Shown: positions 1-9,107 of the stretch, piece by piece
How the letters are laid out: each line of letters starts with the position of its first letter
Numbering within the stretch: the first letter of the stretch is position 1
Notes under the pieces: model-generated
The model's input: only the letters and a program-made list of their open reading frames with translations
The model's database searches: none
What the model was told of the DNA's origin: nothing
Assembly (NCBI GenBank): GCA_963422275.1
Contig: OY729418.1
Span: 2,604,001 to 2,668,000 of the forward strand
Direction: 5' to 3'
Source of the DNA: G963422275 sp963422275
GTDB taxonomy: Bacteria; Pseudomonadota; Alphaproteobacteria; Rhodobacterales; Rhodobacteraceae
Length of the DNA: 64,000 bases
Position numbers and translations under genes: made by a program

Positions 1-2627
1 ACCATGTCCGCATCGCCGTTGACGACAACATTTGCGTTATGGGTCGCAACGATCACCTGCCGCCGTCCGCGCAGCTTTTTCAGCGCCGGCAAGACCGTTT
101 CAGACAGAAAGCGGTTGTCGAGCTCGTCCTCGGGTTGGTCAATCACCAATGGACGATCATCGTCGGTTTCCAAAAGCAGGGAGAGCAGGACACTGACCCT
201 CTGACCGCCGGAAAGTTCGTCAAGCCGTCGATAGGCGCCGTCATCCATCCGCAGTTCAAGGACGAAAGTGTCGGGACAGCGAAGCGCGGCCAGTTCCCGT
301 TCCTTCGACCTCGTGATGTTCTCCTGGAACGTCTCCTGAACTGTGCCGCTCATCCCGACATCGTCCAGCGCACAAGCATCGATGCTCGCGACCAGCTCGT
401 CCGGCGATGGTCTTGCGTCTGCCGCGAGTCCGTTCCACCATCGCGTGATTCCCCTCTGGTGAAGCTTCTCCAAGAACCGCTTGAGAGGGCGGCAATCGCC
501 GTTATCCACGCGACGCACCCGAATCCTGTTTCCGAATTCTCGCTCAATGTCTTCGCCAACGCGCCTGAACGCCTCGCGCTGTTGATTAATGATTTCATGC
601 CGCCGCTTCCGAAGCCGGGCGAACAGTTCTTCGTCCTTTTTCCTTTGCTCTCTTGTGCGCTCAAGATTTGCTTGGTAGCTCGAAAGCAAGGACGCCCGTC
701 GGTTGAGTTCCTGGACTTCCTTGAGCTTCGTGGCATTGAGTCCGCGGTCGGCGAGCGCGCGTTCGACACTCACGCGAAGTTCGGCTTCTCTTCTCACTAG
801 GATCTCTACGGCGATGGCAACGGCATTGCTCCATGCTTTTGTCTCGCATTCGGCATTCCGGAGAAGATTCACGGCCTGCGCCCAGCGTCCGTCCAAATCT
901 GGATTGCCTCCCCTGGATCTCAGTTCTTTGGCCAGTGCAGGATTCATCTGCGGTACATCGAACGCGGCTGCCGATTCGACCACAGCTCCGATGGATTGTC
1001 TGATGGAGGCGACGGTACGGCTCGACTCCGTCCAAAGTTGCTGTTCACGGCTGGCGCGATGCAGATCCTCTACCCCCGCCTCCGAAAAGGCGGTCAACTC
1101 TTCCTTAGCGGCTCTGGCACGTTCATACGCCTGCTCCGCATCGGCCAACTGGCCATCGAGCTTGGCAAGTACCTGAACGCCTTTGATTAGCCGATCATCA
1201 AGAATTCTTAGTTCATTGGTGCGCTCCGAGATACCTTCCGTTTCCGAGGGAGCCAACTTGGCGAGAATATCTTCGACCGCAGAGCATTCTTGGGAAAGCC
1301 GCTGCAGTTCGTTCTGCGCGAAGAACAATGCTGGCCACCGTTCGTCAAGCGGCGCCGTGGGGTCGTTGCCTGGGCAGACGAGTGCAATTTTCGGTGAGCC
1401 GGCTCCGAAAACTTCTTGTCCCCGGGCTTTGACTTGCCGGTGGATCGCCTCGTCGTCGGGCATAGGTGCGTTTGCCTGGATACGGAGGCCGTCAAGCAGA
1501 GCACTTTTCCCGGTCATGCTGCCGCCAATGATGCAGGTCAGATCGGGGCTGAACCGAAAGCGGGTCTCGCGAGGCCCGTCGAGGTCCTTGCCACCGAAGA
1601 ACGAAGCACCGCCTTGTATGGATAGATCCTTTAGCCACGGGCGTTCGTTCAGCGTAACGTCTGGCGGATCGCCGATTGGTTGGAGCGCTCCGTCTTCGCT
1701 CTTTTCGAAGCCAATGCGCATCCGGGAATCGCAGGCGATGAATGCTTGCCGCAAAGCCTCAATGCGCGGGCTCGCGAGCTTGATCCACGTGTGGCGGTTG
1801 CCGATCTCGTCCAAGGCATAGGCGTCGCTTGCATGAAAGAACGCTTGGCCGTGTTTTTTCATTCCTTGGCAGAGCCAAGAGCGACAGTGCAACGTCTCTT
1901 TCGGCAGCTTCTCGTCGCCGAGTTCCAGTCCAGCGATCGCTCCGTGATCGAATATTTGGAGCACTTGGGCTTTTTGCGCCCCAAGAAGTCCTTTTTGCGC
2001 ATCGATATGAGGCGCAAGAACGAGATAGTGCCAAGAACGATTTTCACCGGCGCCAGAGAAGCATTCGTTCTCCTGCTCCTGAAATTTTTGCAAATCATCG
2101 AAGGCTTCGTTCGCGCGTCTGTTGGATATCCGATGATTCCCGCCCTTCCAGGGTGAGACAGCTCCCATGACGAGATCGAACGATCTCAGATAGCGTTCGC
2201 GGCCGATTTCGGGATCGAACAAGAAAAGAAGGTGCAATCCTTCCCTTCCTTCGCGAAGGGACGGCTCGAATCCGGGGAACACCGCGTAAATTTTTTCCCG
2301 GAACGGGATGCCATCATCATCAGCTCCGCTGTTCCATTCCTCGACGATCCTCCACACGGCGCTTGTTTCGGGAGCGTCCCCCGTGCGCGGCGAGTGCGGT
2401 GTCAAGCCGACGACCTGTACCCCGCGCTCGATCAGACGTTGCAGAAAGAGCCTCGCGTAACCCGCTAGGGTGTTCGTGTCCGTCAGGGGCCCGGACAGGC
2501 CAGCAGGCATCTTTGCCCGGCCGCCCGGATGGTCGTCGATGGTGTGGACGTGAAGGTCGGCCTTGAACCACCGCACGCCAGGAACCTCGTCGAGCCACTT
2601 GTTCGTTGGGTGACGTTCGAAGCTCAT
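1..2627 (-). CDS. TrlF-type PHP-domain / SMC-like AAA ATPase, C-terminus cut by window
   Basis: Read on the minus strand from ATG at 2627 there is one open frame of 875 codons with no stop before the window edge, so the last residues are missing. The N-terminus has a PHP-type metal motif (DLHVHT, residues about 24-29) and a later HASDAY stretch (about 263), as in polymerase/histidinol-phosphatase domains. An ABC/SMC-like ATPase follows: Walker A GGSMTGKS (about 366), a long charged helical region (about 430-740, probable coiled coil), signature LSGGQ (about 803), Walker B LVIDQPEDELD (about 828) and the H-loop ATHNAN (about 857). This order matches proteins annotated as TrlF-family AAA-like ATPases; I infer a nucleic-acid-directed, possibly defensive, role. 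No partner gene is visible on the start-codon side. The family call is firm, the function is not. Confidence 0.82.
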   Translation of the reverse strand, partial: MSFERHPTNKWLDEVPGVRWFKADLHVHTIDDHPGGRAKMPAGLSGPLTDTNTLAGYARLFLQRLIERGVQVVGLTPHSPRTGDAPETSAVWRIVEEWNSGADDDGIPFREKIYAVFPGFEPSLREGREGLHLLFLFDPEIGRERYLRSFDLVMGAVSPWKGGNHRISNRRANEAFDDLQKFQEQENECFSGAGENRSWHYLVLAPHIDAQKGLLGAQKAQVLQIFDHGAIAGLELGDEKLPKETLHCRSWLCQGMKKHGQAFFHASDAYALDEIGNRHTWIKLASPRIEALRQAFIACDSRMRIGFEKSEDGALQPIGDPPDVTLNERPWLKDLSIQGGASFFGGKDLDGPRETRFRFSPDLTCIIGGSMTGKSALLDGLRIQANAPMPDDEAIHRQVKARGQEVFGAGSPKIALVCPGNDPTAPLDERWPALFFAQNELQRLSQECSAVEDILAKLAPSETEGISERTNELRILDDRLIKGVQVLAKLDGQLADAEQAYERARAAKEELTAFSEAGVEDLHRASREQQLWTESSRTVASIRQSIGAVVESAAAFDVPQMNPALAKELRSRGGNPDLDGRWAQAVNLLRNAECETKAWSNAVAIAVEILVRREAELRVSVERALADRGLNATKLKEVQELNRRASLLSSYQANLERTREQRKKDEELFARLRKRRHEIINQQREAFRRVGEDIEREFGNRIRVRRVDNGDCRPLKRFLEKLHQRGITRWWNGLAADARPSPDELVASIDACALDDVGMSGTVQETFQENITRSKERELAALRCPDTFVLELRMDDGAYRRLDELSGGQRVSVLLSLLLETDDDRPLVIDQPEDELDNRFLSETVLPALKKLRGRRQVIVATHNANVVVNGDADM

Positions 2628-3378
2628 CGGCCGTCTCCTTTTCCTGCCCGGCCAGTTCGCTTGAAGGCGCGGGGAGAAATGACTGTGCTTGGAGTTCCCC
2701 GGTCAGGCGGCGAGTCTTTCGGTCTCCAAGGCCACCAGTGTGGCGACCTCGATTTCATCCCGAAACTTAATGTCCCGGATCGACTGCGGCAACAGCGTTT
2801 TGCCGTCTTGAGAGCACTGTTAGCGCTCTGCGGTGCGAACAAACGTTTTGTCGTCCGCCGTGGTAGGGAAGCTCCGGAACGCGAGCTACACTGGACCGAA
2901 ACGCTATCCGGTCCGGCCGCGGCATGCCTCAGGGCTTTCTGACGTTTCGGGCTGTCGAGTCGCGCACGAGAGCATACGGCGAAATTTCGGCTTTTCGACC
3001 GGTTTCGGCCAGATGGTGTGGGTTCGAATCAGCTTTTTGGGGAGGGGCATGAATGGTTTTGGGCACGCGAGCCGGTAGGCGGCATCGTGGGGAACCTGCA
3101 TTGGATCAGCCATTTGCTGTAGCACCGGGACCGCGTACTGCTGAGGAAGCAACACCTCAAGGCCGCCTGACACGGTCCCGCCACCTTCAACATCGGCAGA
3201 AACGGACACCCCTCCGCCGCTGCGCGGCTCCTCGCGAAGATGGAAGGAATCTCTTCCCTGAGTCTGACCGACCCGAGCAGTGCCTGTCCGGGACAGTCAA
3301 CGCTCCACAAACCAAGGGTTTTTACCTGACACAAGATAGCGCCTTGAATCCGTCGGCTAGGTAGACTAGATTGCGGTT
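2628..3378. other. Intergenic stretch, no convincing gene; holds a dispersed repeat and possible gene debris
   Basis: No reading frame here has a recognisable domain or a plausible ribosome-binding site. On the minus strand the 60-100 bp just upstream of the TrlF-type gene read, with interruptions, like a protein C-terminus (IRDIKFRDEIEVATL then ETERLAA and a stop), which could be the end of a decayed upstream gene. The middle holds a repeat also seen at 19.4 kb. The rest I cannot assign. Confidence 0.4.
2980..3047 (+). repeat. Dispersed repeat, copy A (partner at 19420)
   Basis: The stretch begins cgaaatttcggctttt and continues with a collinear, diverged match to 19420-19494 (gaaatttcggctttccggt, then a GGTxxGTGGGTTCG-like block, then AGTTTGGGG). 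Both copies lie in gene-free DNA. A single shared block in two such places suggests terminal or internal remnants of one mobile element family, but no transposase remnant accompanies either copy. Confidence 0.4.
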
Positions 3379-3452
3379 GCGGATGTAGCTCAGCGGCAGA
3401 GCATCAGCCTCCCGGCTCGAAGGCGTGGGTTCGATTCCCATCATCCGCTCCA
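3379..3452 (+). tRNA. tRNA-Gly (CCC), anticodon stem irregular
   Basis: 74 nt with a perfect acceptor stem GCGGATG/CATCCGC, D-arm GCTC/GAGC, T-arm GTGGG-TTCGATT-CCCAT and an encoded TCCA end. In the standard register the loop is CTCCCGG, giving anticodon CCC. The anticodon stem is poor: TCAGC opposite CTCGA leaves 31-39 (C-C) and 29-41 (A-C) unpaired, unlike the sister gene 6 bp downstream. It may be a mutated, still functional or dying copy. Confidence 0.8.
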
Positions 3453-3458
3453 GATTTT

Positions 3459-3532
3459 GCGGATGTAGCTCAATGGTAGAGCCACAGCCTTCCAAGCTGA
3501 AGACGTGGGTTCGATTCCCATCATCCGCTCCA
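3459..3532 (+). tRNA. tRNA-Gly (TCC)
   Basis: 74 nt, acceptor stem GCGGATG/CATCCGC, anticodon loop CTTCCAA with anticodon TCC, a well-paired anticodon stem (only the outer pair mismatched), T-arm identical to the neighbouring tRNA and TCCA encoded. The two tRNAs share the same flanking cagatttt, showing tandem duplication. Confidence 0.93.
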
Positions 3533-3603
3533 GATTTTCCGCTCTTTGCATCGCCATGAAGCGGCGGCGGATCACGTAAACAGTCCCAGATCGGAGTTCC
3601 TGC

Positions 3604-5394
3604 ATGCCCGAGCGTCTGGAGACGGTGGCTGCGGACCGCGCAAAGGCAAGAGACACGCGGCCGCTTCGCGGGCTGATGCCGTTCATCCGCCCATATCGGG
3701 AACAGGTCATGTTCGCGTTCGCCGCCCTGGTGCTCACTGCATGCCTATCGCTGATCCTTCCCGTTGCCGTTCGCAAGGTCGTGGACGGTTTCGCGGAAGA
3801 TTCCATCGATCTCTTGCAGCGGTACTTCGTGCTGGCATTGGTTGTCGCGGGCTTGCTCGCGGTCGGTTCGGGACTTCGGTATGCCCTTGTGACGTGGCTG
3901 GGCGAACGAGTGGTTGCAGACATTCGCAAAAAGGTGTTTTCGCACATGATCTCGATGAGCCCGAGATTCTACGAGCGCCTGATGACGGGAGAAGTGCTTT
4001 CGCGACTTACCACCGACACGACCTTGGTCCTGTCAGTCGTGAGCTCGACAGTTTCGTTCGCTCTGCGCAACCTGCTTGTTTTTGCCGGAGGTATCGTGAT
4101 GCTTCTCGTTACGAGCCTCAAATTGGCGTTGATCGTTCTTCTCGTGGTTCCGGCAGTCTTGGTGCCGATACTGGCCCTCGGCCGAAAGCTTCGCGCCCAG
4201 AGCCGCGACAACCAAGATCTGGTCGCCAAGAGTTCCGGGAGTGCTTCCGAGGCGCTGCTGTCTGTACAGACTATTCAGGCGAACACGCACGAAAAGGAGA
4301 GCCGCGCACGATTCGACGAGATGACGGAAGCGTCCTATCGGAGCGCAAAACGCCGGATCGGGACGCGCGCCGTCATGACTTCAACCATGATGTTTCTCGC
4401 GTTCTCGGGGATTGTCGCCGTGCTGTGGGTTGGCGCGATCGATGTCAGGTCCGGCTCGATGACTGCGGGCGAACTCGTTCAGTTCGTGATTTTCGCGGTA
4501 ATGGTGGCGTCCTCAGTTGCGGCGCTTTCCGAAATGTGGGGCGAAATGCTTCGCGCCGCCGGTGCCACGGAACGCATCGTGGAACTTCTGGCGGCAGTGG
4601 ATTCCGTAACCGACCCGCCGACCCCGAAGTCTCCCGTCACTCCCTGCCACGGCGAAATCGCGTTTGAGAACGTGGTCTTCCGATATCCGATGCGGCTGGA
4701 GACCGCTGCTCTGGATGGCGTTTCCTTTTCCGTGCGGCCTGGGGAGATGCTTGCCTTGGTTGGTCCGTCAGGTGCAGGAAAATCCACGATTTTCCAACTC
4801 TTGCTACGATTCTTCGATCCGCAAGCGGGACGGGTGATGATTGACGGCATCGACCTGAAGGAAATGAAACGGGCCGATTTCCGTAGACACATTGCACTGG
4901 TTCCGCAGGATCCAGCGATCTTTGCCGACACGGCACGCGAGAATATCCGCTTTGGATGGCCTGAAGCGAATGACAACGATATCGAGAACGCTGCGAGGGC
5001 GGCGGCGGCGCATGAATTCCTCATCGATCTTCCTGACGGGTACGATACGCAGGTCGGTGAACGCGGTGTCATGTTGTCTGGCGGACAGAAGCAGCGGGTG
5101 GCGATCGCCAGAGCGATTCTCCGAGACGCGTCGATTCTTCTTCTGGACGAGGCGACATCGGCACTCGATGCGGAAAGCGAGTTTGCGGTGCAGCAAGCGG
5201 TCGAAACGATGTCTCGCAACCGGTCGGTGCTCGTAATAGCCCACCGTCTTGCCACGGTCAAAAGGGCCGATCGAATATTGGTCTTTGATCGCGGTTGGAC
5301 TGTTGCCGAGGGCACCCATGAAACACTGGTAAGCGAGAACGGCCTGTATGCGAGGCTTGCAAGACTTCAATTCACCGAGGGGCTGGCAGCTTGA
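3604..5394 (+). CDS. ABC transporter, fused permease-ATPase (exporter, MsbA/MDR half-transporter type)
   Basis: 596 aa. An N-terminal type-1 exporter membrane domain (about residues 30-310, six predicted helices with hydrophobic runs such as FAALVLTACLSLILPVAV) is followed by a complete nucleotide-binding domain: Walker A GPSGAGKST (about 386), Q-loop LVPQD, signature LSGGQKQR (about 490), Walker B ILLLDEATSALD and H-loop AHRLATV. Such proteins dimerise in the inner membrane and export lipids, drugs or peptides; the substrate cannot be told from sequence. The ATG at 3604 sits 71 bp after the tRNA-Gly pair, with GGAG a few bases upstream. A GC-rich stem-loop follows the stop, so it is probably monocistronic. 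Confidence 0.9.
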   Translation: MPERLETVAADRAKARDTRPLRGLMPFIRPYREQVMFAFAALVLTACLSLILPVAVRKVVDGFAEDSIDLLQRYFVLALVVAGLLAVGSGLRYALVTWLGERVVADIRKKVFSHMISMSPRFYERLMTGEVLSRLTTDTTLVLSVVSSTVSFALRNLLVFAGGIVMLLVTSLKLALIVLLVVPAVLVPILALGRKLRAQSRDNQDLVAKSSGSASEALLSVQTIQANTHEKESRARFDEMTEASYRSAKRRIGTRAVMTSTMMFLAFSGIVAVLWVGAIDVRSGSMTAGELVQFVIFAVMVASSVAALSEMWGEMLRAAGATERIVELLAAVDSVTDPPTPKSPVTPCHGEIAFENVVFRYPMRLETAALDGVSFSVRPGEMLALVGPSGAGKSTIFQLLLRFFDPQAGRVMIDGIDLKEMKRADFRRHIALVPQDPAIFADTARENIRFGWPEANDNDIENAARAAAAHEFLIDLPDGYDTQVGERGVMLSGGQKQRVAIARAILRDASILLLDEATSALDAESEFAVQQAVETMSRNRSVLVIAHRLATVKRADRILVFDRGWTVAEGTHETLVSENGLYARLARLQFTEGLAA

Positions 5395-5396
5395 CG

Positions 5397-5428
5397 AGCC
5401 GATTTCCGGCTCGGCCGGAAACCGGCTT
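5397..5428 (+). terminator. Stem-loop after ABC exporter, probable terminator
   Basis: An inverted repeat agccgatttccgg / ccggaaaccggct with a 5-nt loop begins just after the exporter stop codon. The downstream U-run is weak (ttcttttac about 20 bp on), so intrinsic termination is plausible but not certain. Confidence 0.5.
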
Positions 5429-5502
5429 GAAACGACCTGAATTTCTTTTACAAAACGCTTGGGTACTGCTCATTTGTCGATAACACCGCCGAAGGAAAAG
5501 AG

Positions 5503-7395
5503 ATGTCAAGGTTCGCTACCGTGGAAGACAAGAGAAAGCTGGAAACCGAACCATGGGAAAGCTTGGAAGTTGCCAAATCGATGTATGAACACATCACGGC
5601 AGCAAAGGAGCGATACGGAGACAGGCCTGCTCTTTCCTTTCAGATTCTGTCGGACCCGGGGGCAAAAGCCGAGACCCTCACTTGGGGTGATGTTCACGGC
5701 AAGTCCGTTCAGGCGGCGAATCTCTTCAGGTCTCTTGGTGTTTCGGAGGGCGATGTCGTTGCCTATATGCTTCCCAACGCGAATGAGACGGCGATTGCCC
5801 TGATCGGCGCAGCCATCGCCGGAATCGTGAACCCGGTCAATCCGTTGCTGGACGTGGGACAGATCGCCGGGATACTCCGTGCGTCCAACGCCAAGGTGCT
5901 TGTCACCCTGAAGCCCTTCCCGAAGACCAACATTGCCCAGAAGGCTGCGGAAGCTGTCTCGCTCGCCCCGAACGTGAAGCATGTGCTGGAAGTTGACCTC
6001 GGCCGATACCTCACGCCCCCGAAATCATGGCTCATCCCGTTTGTCCGTCCCAAAATGACTGTCAAGTCGCCGGCATCAATTCAAGATTTCAACAAGGCGC
6101 TCGATGCGCAGCCTTCGGAACTGGCGTTTCAGGACATTGCGAAAGATCGGGTTGTCTCCATGTTTCACACAGGCGGCACGACTGGTATCCCGAAGCTTGC
6201 CCAGCACCGCTTTTCGGGGATCGCGTATCAAGGTTGGAGCGTCAGCAACGTGGTGAGCAGCGAAAGGGAGGTGCTGCTTTGCCCGCTTCCGCTGTTTCAT
6301 GCCTTTGCCGCATATCCGATTTGGCTTGCTGGCATTGCCTGCGGTTCGCACATGGTGTTGCCAACCCCGTCTGGCTATCGCGGGGACGGCGTGTTCGACA
6401 ATTTCTGGAAACTCGTCCAAAGATGGCAAGCGACCTTCATCATAGGTGTTCCAACTGCCATCTCCGCGCTGATGCAGAGGCCTGTGGACGCCGACATTTC
6501 GTCTCTCAAGAAAGCGCTGTGCGGGTCGGCGCCTATGCCGTTGGAGTTGTTCAATCGATTCGAGGTCGCAACTGGCGTGAGCATCCTCGAAGGCTATGGA
6601 ATGACCGAGGCAACCTGTCTGGTCTCGGTAAATCCGATTGACGGCGAGCGAAAGGTTGGGTCGGTGGGAATCCCGTTTCCGCATACCGATGTCCGCGTGC
6701 TGCGGAACAGTGCCGACGGGTCGGTGGCGGGAGATTGCGAGACCGGGGAAACTGGGGAAATCTGCGTTGCCAATCCTGGCGTGTATGTCGGGGGCACATA
6801 CACGGACCCCAAAAGGAACGAAGGTCTCTACGTCGATGACAAATGGTTGCGAACAGGCGACTTGGGAAAGATTGATGAGGATGGTTATCTCTGGATCACA
6901 GGCCGAGCAAAGGATCTCATCATCAGGGGTGGCGCCAACGTCGATCCGGCGTTGACGGAAGAAGCGCTGGCGACCCATGGCGCCGTCGCGTTTGTTGGTG
7001 CTGTCGGCCAGCCGGACCCGCGGCTTGGCGAGGTGGCTTGCGCCTATGTCGAGCTTGTTGAGGGCGTTTCGGCCACTTCGGAGGAGTTGCAGCAGTTTGC
7101 AAAGGACAAAATCGAAGCGCGCTTGGCGGTCCCCGAACATGTCGAGATCCTGTCCGAATTGCCGAAAACGGCGGTTGGCAAGGTATTCAAGCCGGAGCTG
7201 CGCAAGCTCGCCATCCAGCGTGTGTTCAACGAACATCTGGAAAGCGAAGGACTGAACGCCGCAGTGGCCGAGGTCGTGGAGGAACCGGGTTTGGGACTGG
7301 TCACTCGCATTTCGAGAAACGGTGTGTCTGGAGAGGACGAGAAGGTTGCCAACGTTCTGGGTGACTATGCTGTTCGTTGGGAATGGGCGACCTGA
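5503..7395 (+). CDS. Acyl-CoA synthetase (AMP-forming, ANL superfamily)
   Basis: 630 aa, the size of bacterial fatty/aryl-acid CoA ligases. Adenylation motifs are in order: P-loop-like FHTGGTTGIPK (about 222), EGYGMTEA (about 364), WLRTGDLGKIDEDGYLWITGR split around residue 445-465, and the catalytic lysine motif LPKTAVGKVFK (about 560). It activates a carboxylic acid as acyl-AMP and transfers it to CoA in the cytoplasm; chain length is not predictable. The start at 5503 follows aaggaaaagag, a good ribosome-binding site. It stands alone between the exporter and a convergent tRNA-Thr. Confidence 0.88.
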   Translation: MSRFATVEDKRKLETEPWESLEVAKSMYEHITAAKERYGDRPALSFQILSDPGAKAETLTWGDVHGKSVQAANLFRSLGVSEGDVVAYMLPNANETAIALIGAAIAGIVNPVNPLLDVGQIAGILRASNAKVLVTLKPFPKTNIAQKAAEAVSLAPNVKHVLEVDLGRYLTPPKSWLIPFVRPKMTVKSPASIQDFNKALDAQPSELAFQDIAKDRVVSMFHTGGTTGIPKLAQHRFSGIAYQGWSVSNVVSSEREVLLCPLPLFHAFAAYPIWLAGIACGSHMVLPTPSGYRGDGVFDNFWKLVQRWQATFIIGVPTAISALMQRPVDADISSLKKALCGSAPMPLELFNRFEVATGVSILEGYGMTEATCLVSVNPIDGERKVGSVGIPFPHTDVRVLRNSADGSVAGDCETGETGEICVANPGVYVGGTYTDPKRNEGLYVDDKWLRTGDLGKIDEDGYLWITGRAKDLIIRGGANVDPALTEEALATHGAVAFVGAVGQPDPRLGEVACAYVELVEGVSATSEELQQFAKDKIEARLAVPEHVEILSELPKTAVGKVFKPELRKLAIQRVFNEHLESEGLNAAVAEVVEEPGLGLVTRISRNGVSGEDEKVANVLGDYAVRWEWAT

Positions 7396-7515
7396 ACTTC
7401 GGGGTCGCAATCAAATTGCCAACGTCGGGTTCGATCAGGTGTTTGCTGGCCAACCTGAAAGGTGCACTGGCCGTGGCGTCACGCAACCCAATTTGCACAT
7501 AGAGCAAACAGAAGC

Positions 7516-7590
7516 TGGTGCCGCAGGGGAGGATTGAACTCCCGACCTCGCCCTTACCAAGGGCGCGCTCTGCCACTGAGCTACTGCGGC
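7516..7590 (-). tRNA. tRNA-Thr (GGT)
   Basis: On the minus strand: acceptor stem GCCGCAG/CTGCGGC, D-arm GCTC/GAGC, anticodon arm GCCC-TTGGTAA-GGGC with anticodon GGT, T-arm GGGAG-TTCAATC-CTCCC and an encoded ACCA end. All stems pair. It is transcribed against both neighbours. Confidence 0.95.
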
Positions 7591-7665
7591 GAACCGAGCG
7601 GAATCCGTATGCCGATGCGTACTGCAAAGCAAGAGGAATTTGGAACATCAGGGGGTGGCGCTTAA

Positions 7666-7842
7666 GTGGGACAAAGGGACAGGGGACGATCAAGCTCTGA
7701 AGATCAAGGACATCGCGAACGAGCTCAAGCTCGGAAAGACAGGCTTCGCTTAGCACTCAGGGAAAACCTGAGGAAGCGCAAGGCTCAGTTGCGTGACCGG
7801 AAAGCAAGACAGGTCGACAACAAGAACGGCGAGATGGAGTAG
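7666..7842 (+). CDS. Small basic protein preceding murA
   Basis: 58 codons starting GTG at 7666 (ggggg about 12 nt upstream) and ending in TAG, whose last base is the first base of the murA GTG codon, so the two are translationally coupled. The protein is very basic and helical, with the core LALRENLRKRKAQLRDRKAR. Small Arg/Lys-rich ORFs with an ALRxNLxRRKAQ-like core commonly precede murA in Rhodobacteraceae as I recall; no function is known to me. It falls below usual length cut-offs and is easily missed. Confidence 0.65.
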   Translation: MGQRDRGRSSSEDQGHRERAQARKDRLRLALRENLRKRKAQLRDRKARQVDNKNGEME

Positions 7843-9107
7843 TGGACAAGATTTCAATCCGGGGCGGAAAACCGCTGCAGGGAGTCATACCGATAGCTGG
7901 CGCGAAGAATTCCTGCCTTGCGTTGATGCCTGCTGTCTTGCTGACAGACCAGCCGCTTGTCTTGACGAACGCGCCCAATCTGTCCGACCTCGAGACCATG
8001 TCGCTCCTGCTTCAGTCCTTCGGGGCCGACGTGCGTGCGTTGCAGAGCGGCAGCGTGGTTGCAATGAACGCGAGCGGACTCGCTAGCACCGAAGCGCACT
8101 ACGATATCGTTCGGAAAATGCGGGCATCCATTCTTGTGCTCGGCCCCCTGCTCGCGCGGATGGGGCATGCGAAGGTTTCCCTTCCGGGCGGATGCGCGAT
8201 CGGCGCCCGCCCCGTCGACATTCATCTTGAAGCTTTGGAGAAGCTAGGCGGTGAACTTGATCTCCGGCGAGGATATGTGCGCGCGAGGGCCAAGAATGGT
8301 TTAAGGGGCGCACGGGTCAGGTTTCCGTTTCCGTCGGTCGGCGCGACCGAGAATATCCTGATGGCTGCGACCTTGGCCAAGGGGACGACGGAAATCGAAA
8401 ACGCGGCCTGTGAGCCGGAGATTGTTGATCTGGCCAACTGCCTGAGGTCGATGGGTGCGCAGATAGACGGTGATGGAACCTCCACGATAATCGTGCAAGG
8501 CGTGGAACATCTCTCTGGCTGCATACATTCCATTATATCGGACCGAATCGAGCTCGGAACTTACATGCTTGCGGCCGCGATCACTGGAGGCAAATTGGAG
8601 CTGCTTGGTGGAAAGCGCGAGTTGGTGCCCTCGTTTGCGGAAAAGCTCGAGGAGGGCGGGGTGGCGATCAATGAGACGGATGGAGGTGTCGAGGCCTGCG
8701 CATCCAACGGGAAGTTGCGTGCCGTGAATGTGACGACCGCACCATACCCAGGGTTCCCGACAGACCTTCAGGCGCAAATGATGGCGGCGCTCACGCTTGC
8801 CGACGGCGTGAGTCGATTGGAGGAAAACATATTCGAGAATCGATTCATGCATGCTCCCGAGCTCGTCCGAATGGGCGCACGGATTGACCTGTCCGGGGGA
8901 ACGGCGACAGTCAGCGGAGTCGATGCGTTGCGAGGAGCTCCGGTAATGGCGACCGACCTCAGGGCGTCAGTGTCGCTCATTTTGGCCGGTTTGGCCGCGA
9001 GCGGCGAGACGACCGTCAGTCGTGTCTATCACTTGGACCGGGGATACGAACGGGTGGAAGAGAAGCTTTCCGCCTGCGGCGCCGACATAGAGCGAATCGC
9101 CGAATGA
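7842..9107 (+). CDS. murA: UDP-N-acetylglucosamine 1-carboxyvinyltransferase
   Basis: 421 aa, the normal MurA length. It transfers enolpyruvate from PEP to UDP-GlcNAc, the first committed step of peptidoglycan synthesis in the cytoplasm. Seen: N-terminal IRGGKPLQGVIPIAGAKNS with the conserved Lys-Asn pair near residue 22, the active-site loop LPGGCAIGARPVD carrying the PEP-reactive Cys and following Arg, and the C-terminal LRASVSLILAGLAA and RGYERVEEKL blocks. GTG start, overlapping the stop of the small upstream gene by one base. Its stop overlaps the next start (ATGA), so it leads an operon into DUF2948, hisD and UPF0262. Confidence 0.97.
   Translation: MDKISIRGGKPLQGVIPIAGAKNSCLALMPAVLLTDQPLVLTNAPNLSDLETMSLLLQSFGADVRALQSGSVVAMNASGLASTEAHYDIVRKMRASILVLGPLLARMGHAKVSLPGGCAIGARPVDIHLEALEKLGGELDLRRGYVRARAKNGLRGARVRFPFPSVGATENILMAATLAKGTTEIENAACEPEIVDLANCLRSMGAQIDGDGTSTIIVQGVEHLSGCIHSIISDRIELGTYMLAAAITGGKLELLGGKRELVPSFAEKLEEGGVAINETDGGVEACASNGKLRAVNVTTAPYPGFPTDLQAQMMAALTLADGVSRLEENIFENRFMHAPELVRMGARIDLSGGTATVSGVDALRGAPVMATDLRASVSLILAGLAASGETTVSRVYHLDRGYERVEEKLSACGADIERIAE

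Noticed and set aside
3379..3532. tRNA-Gly pair as island attachment site
   Set aside because: No integrase or duplicated tRNA 3' end nearby; the duplication is a simple tandem of tRNA genes.
6076..7410. 444-codon minus-strand frame opposite the acyl-CoA synthetase
   Set aside because: Antisense shadow of a gene with all adenylation motifs; composition His/Arg/Asp-rich without any family match.
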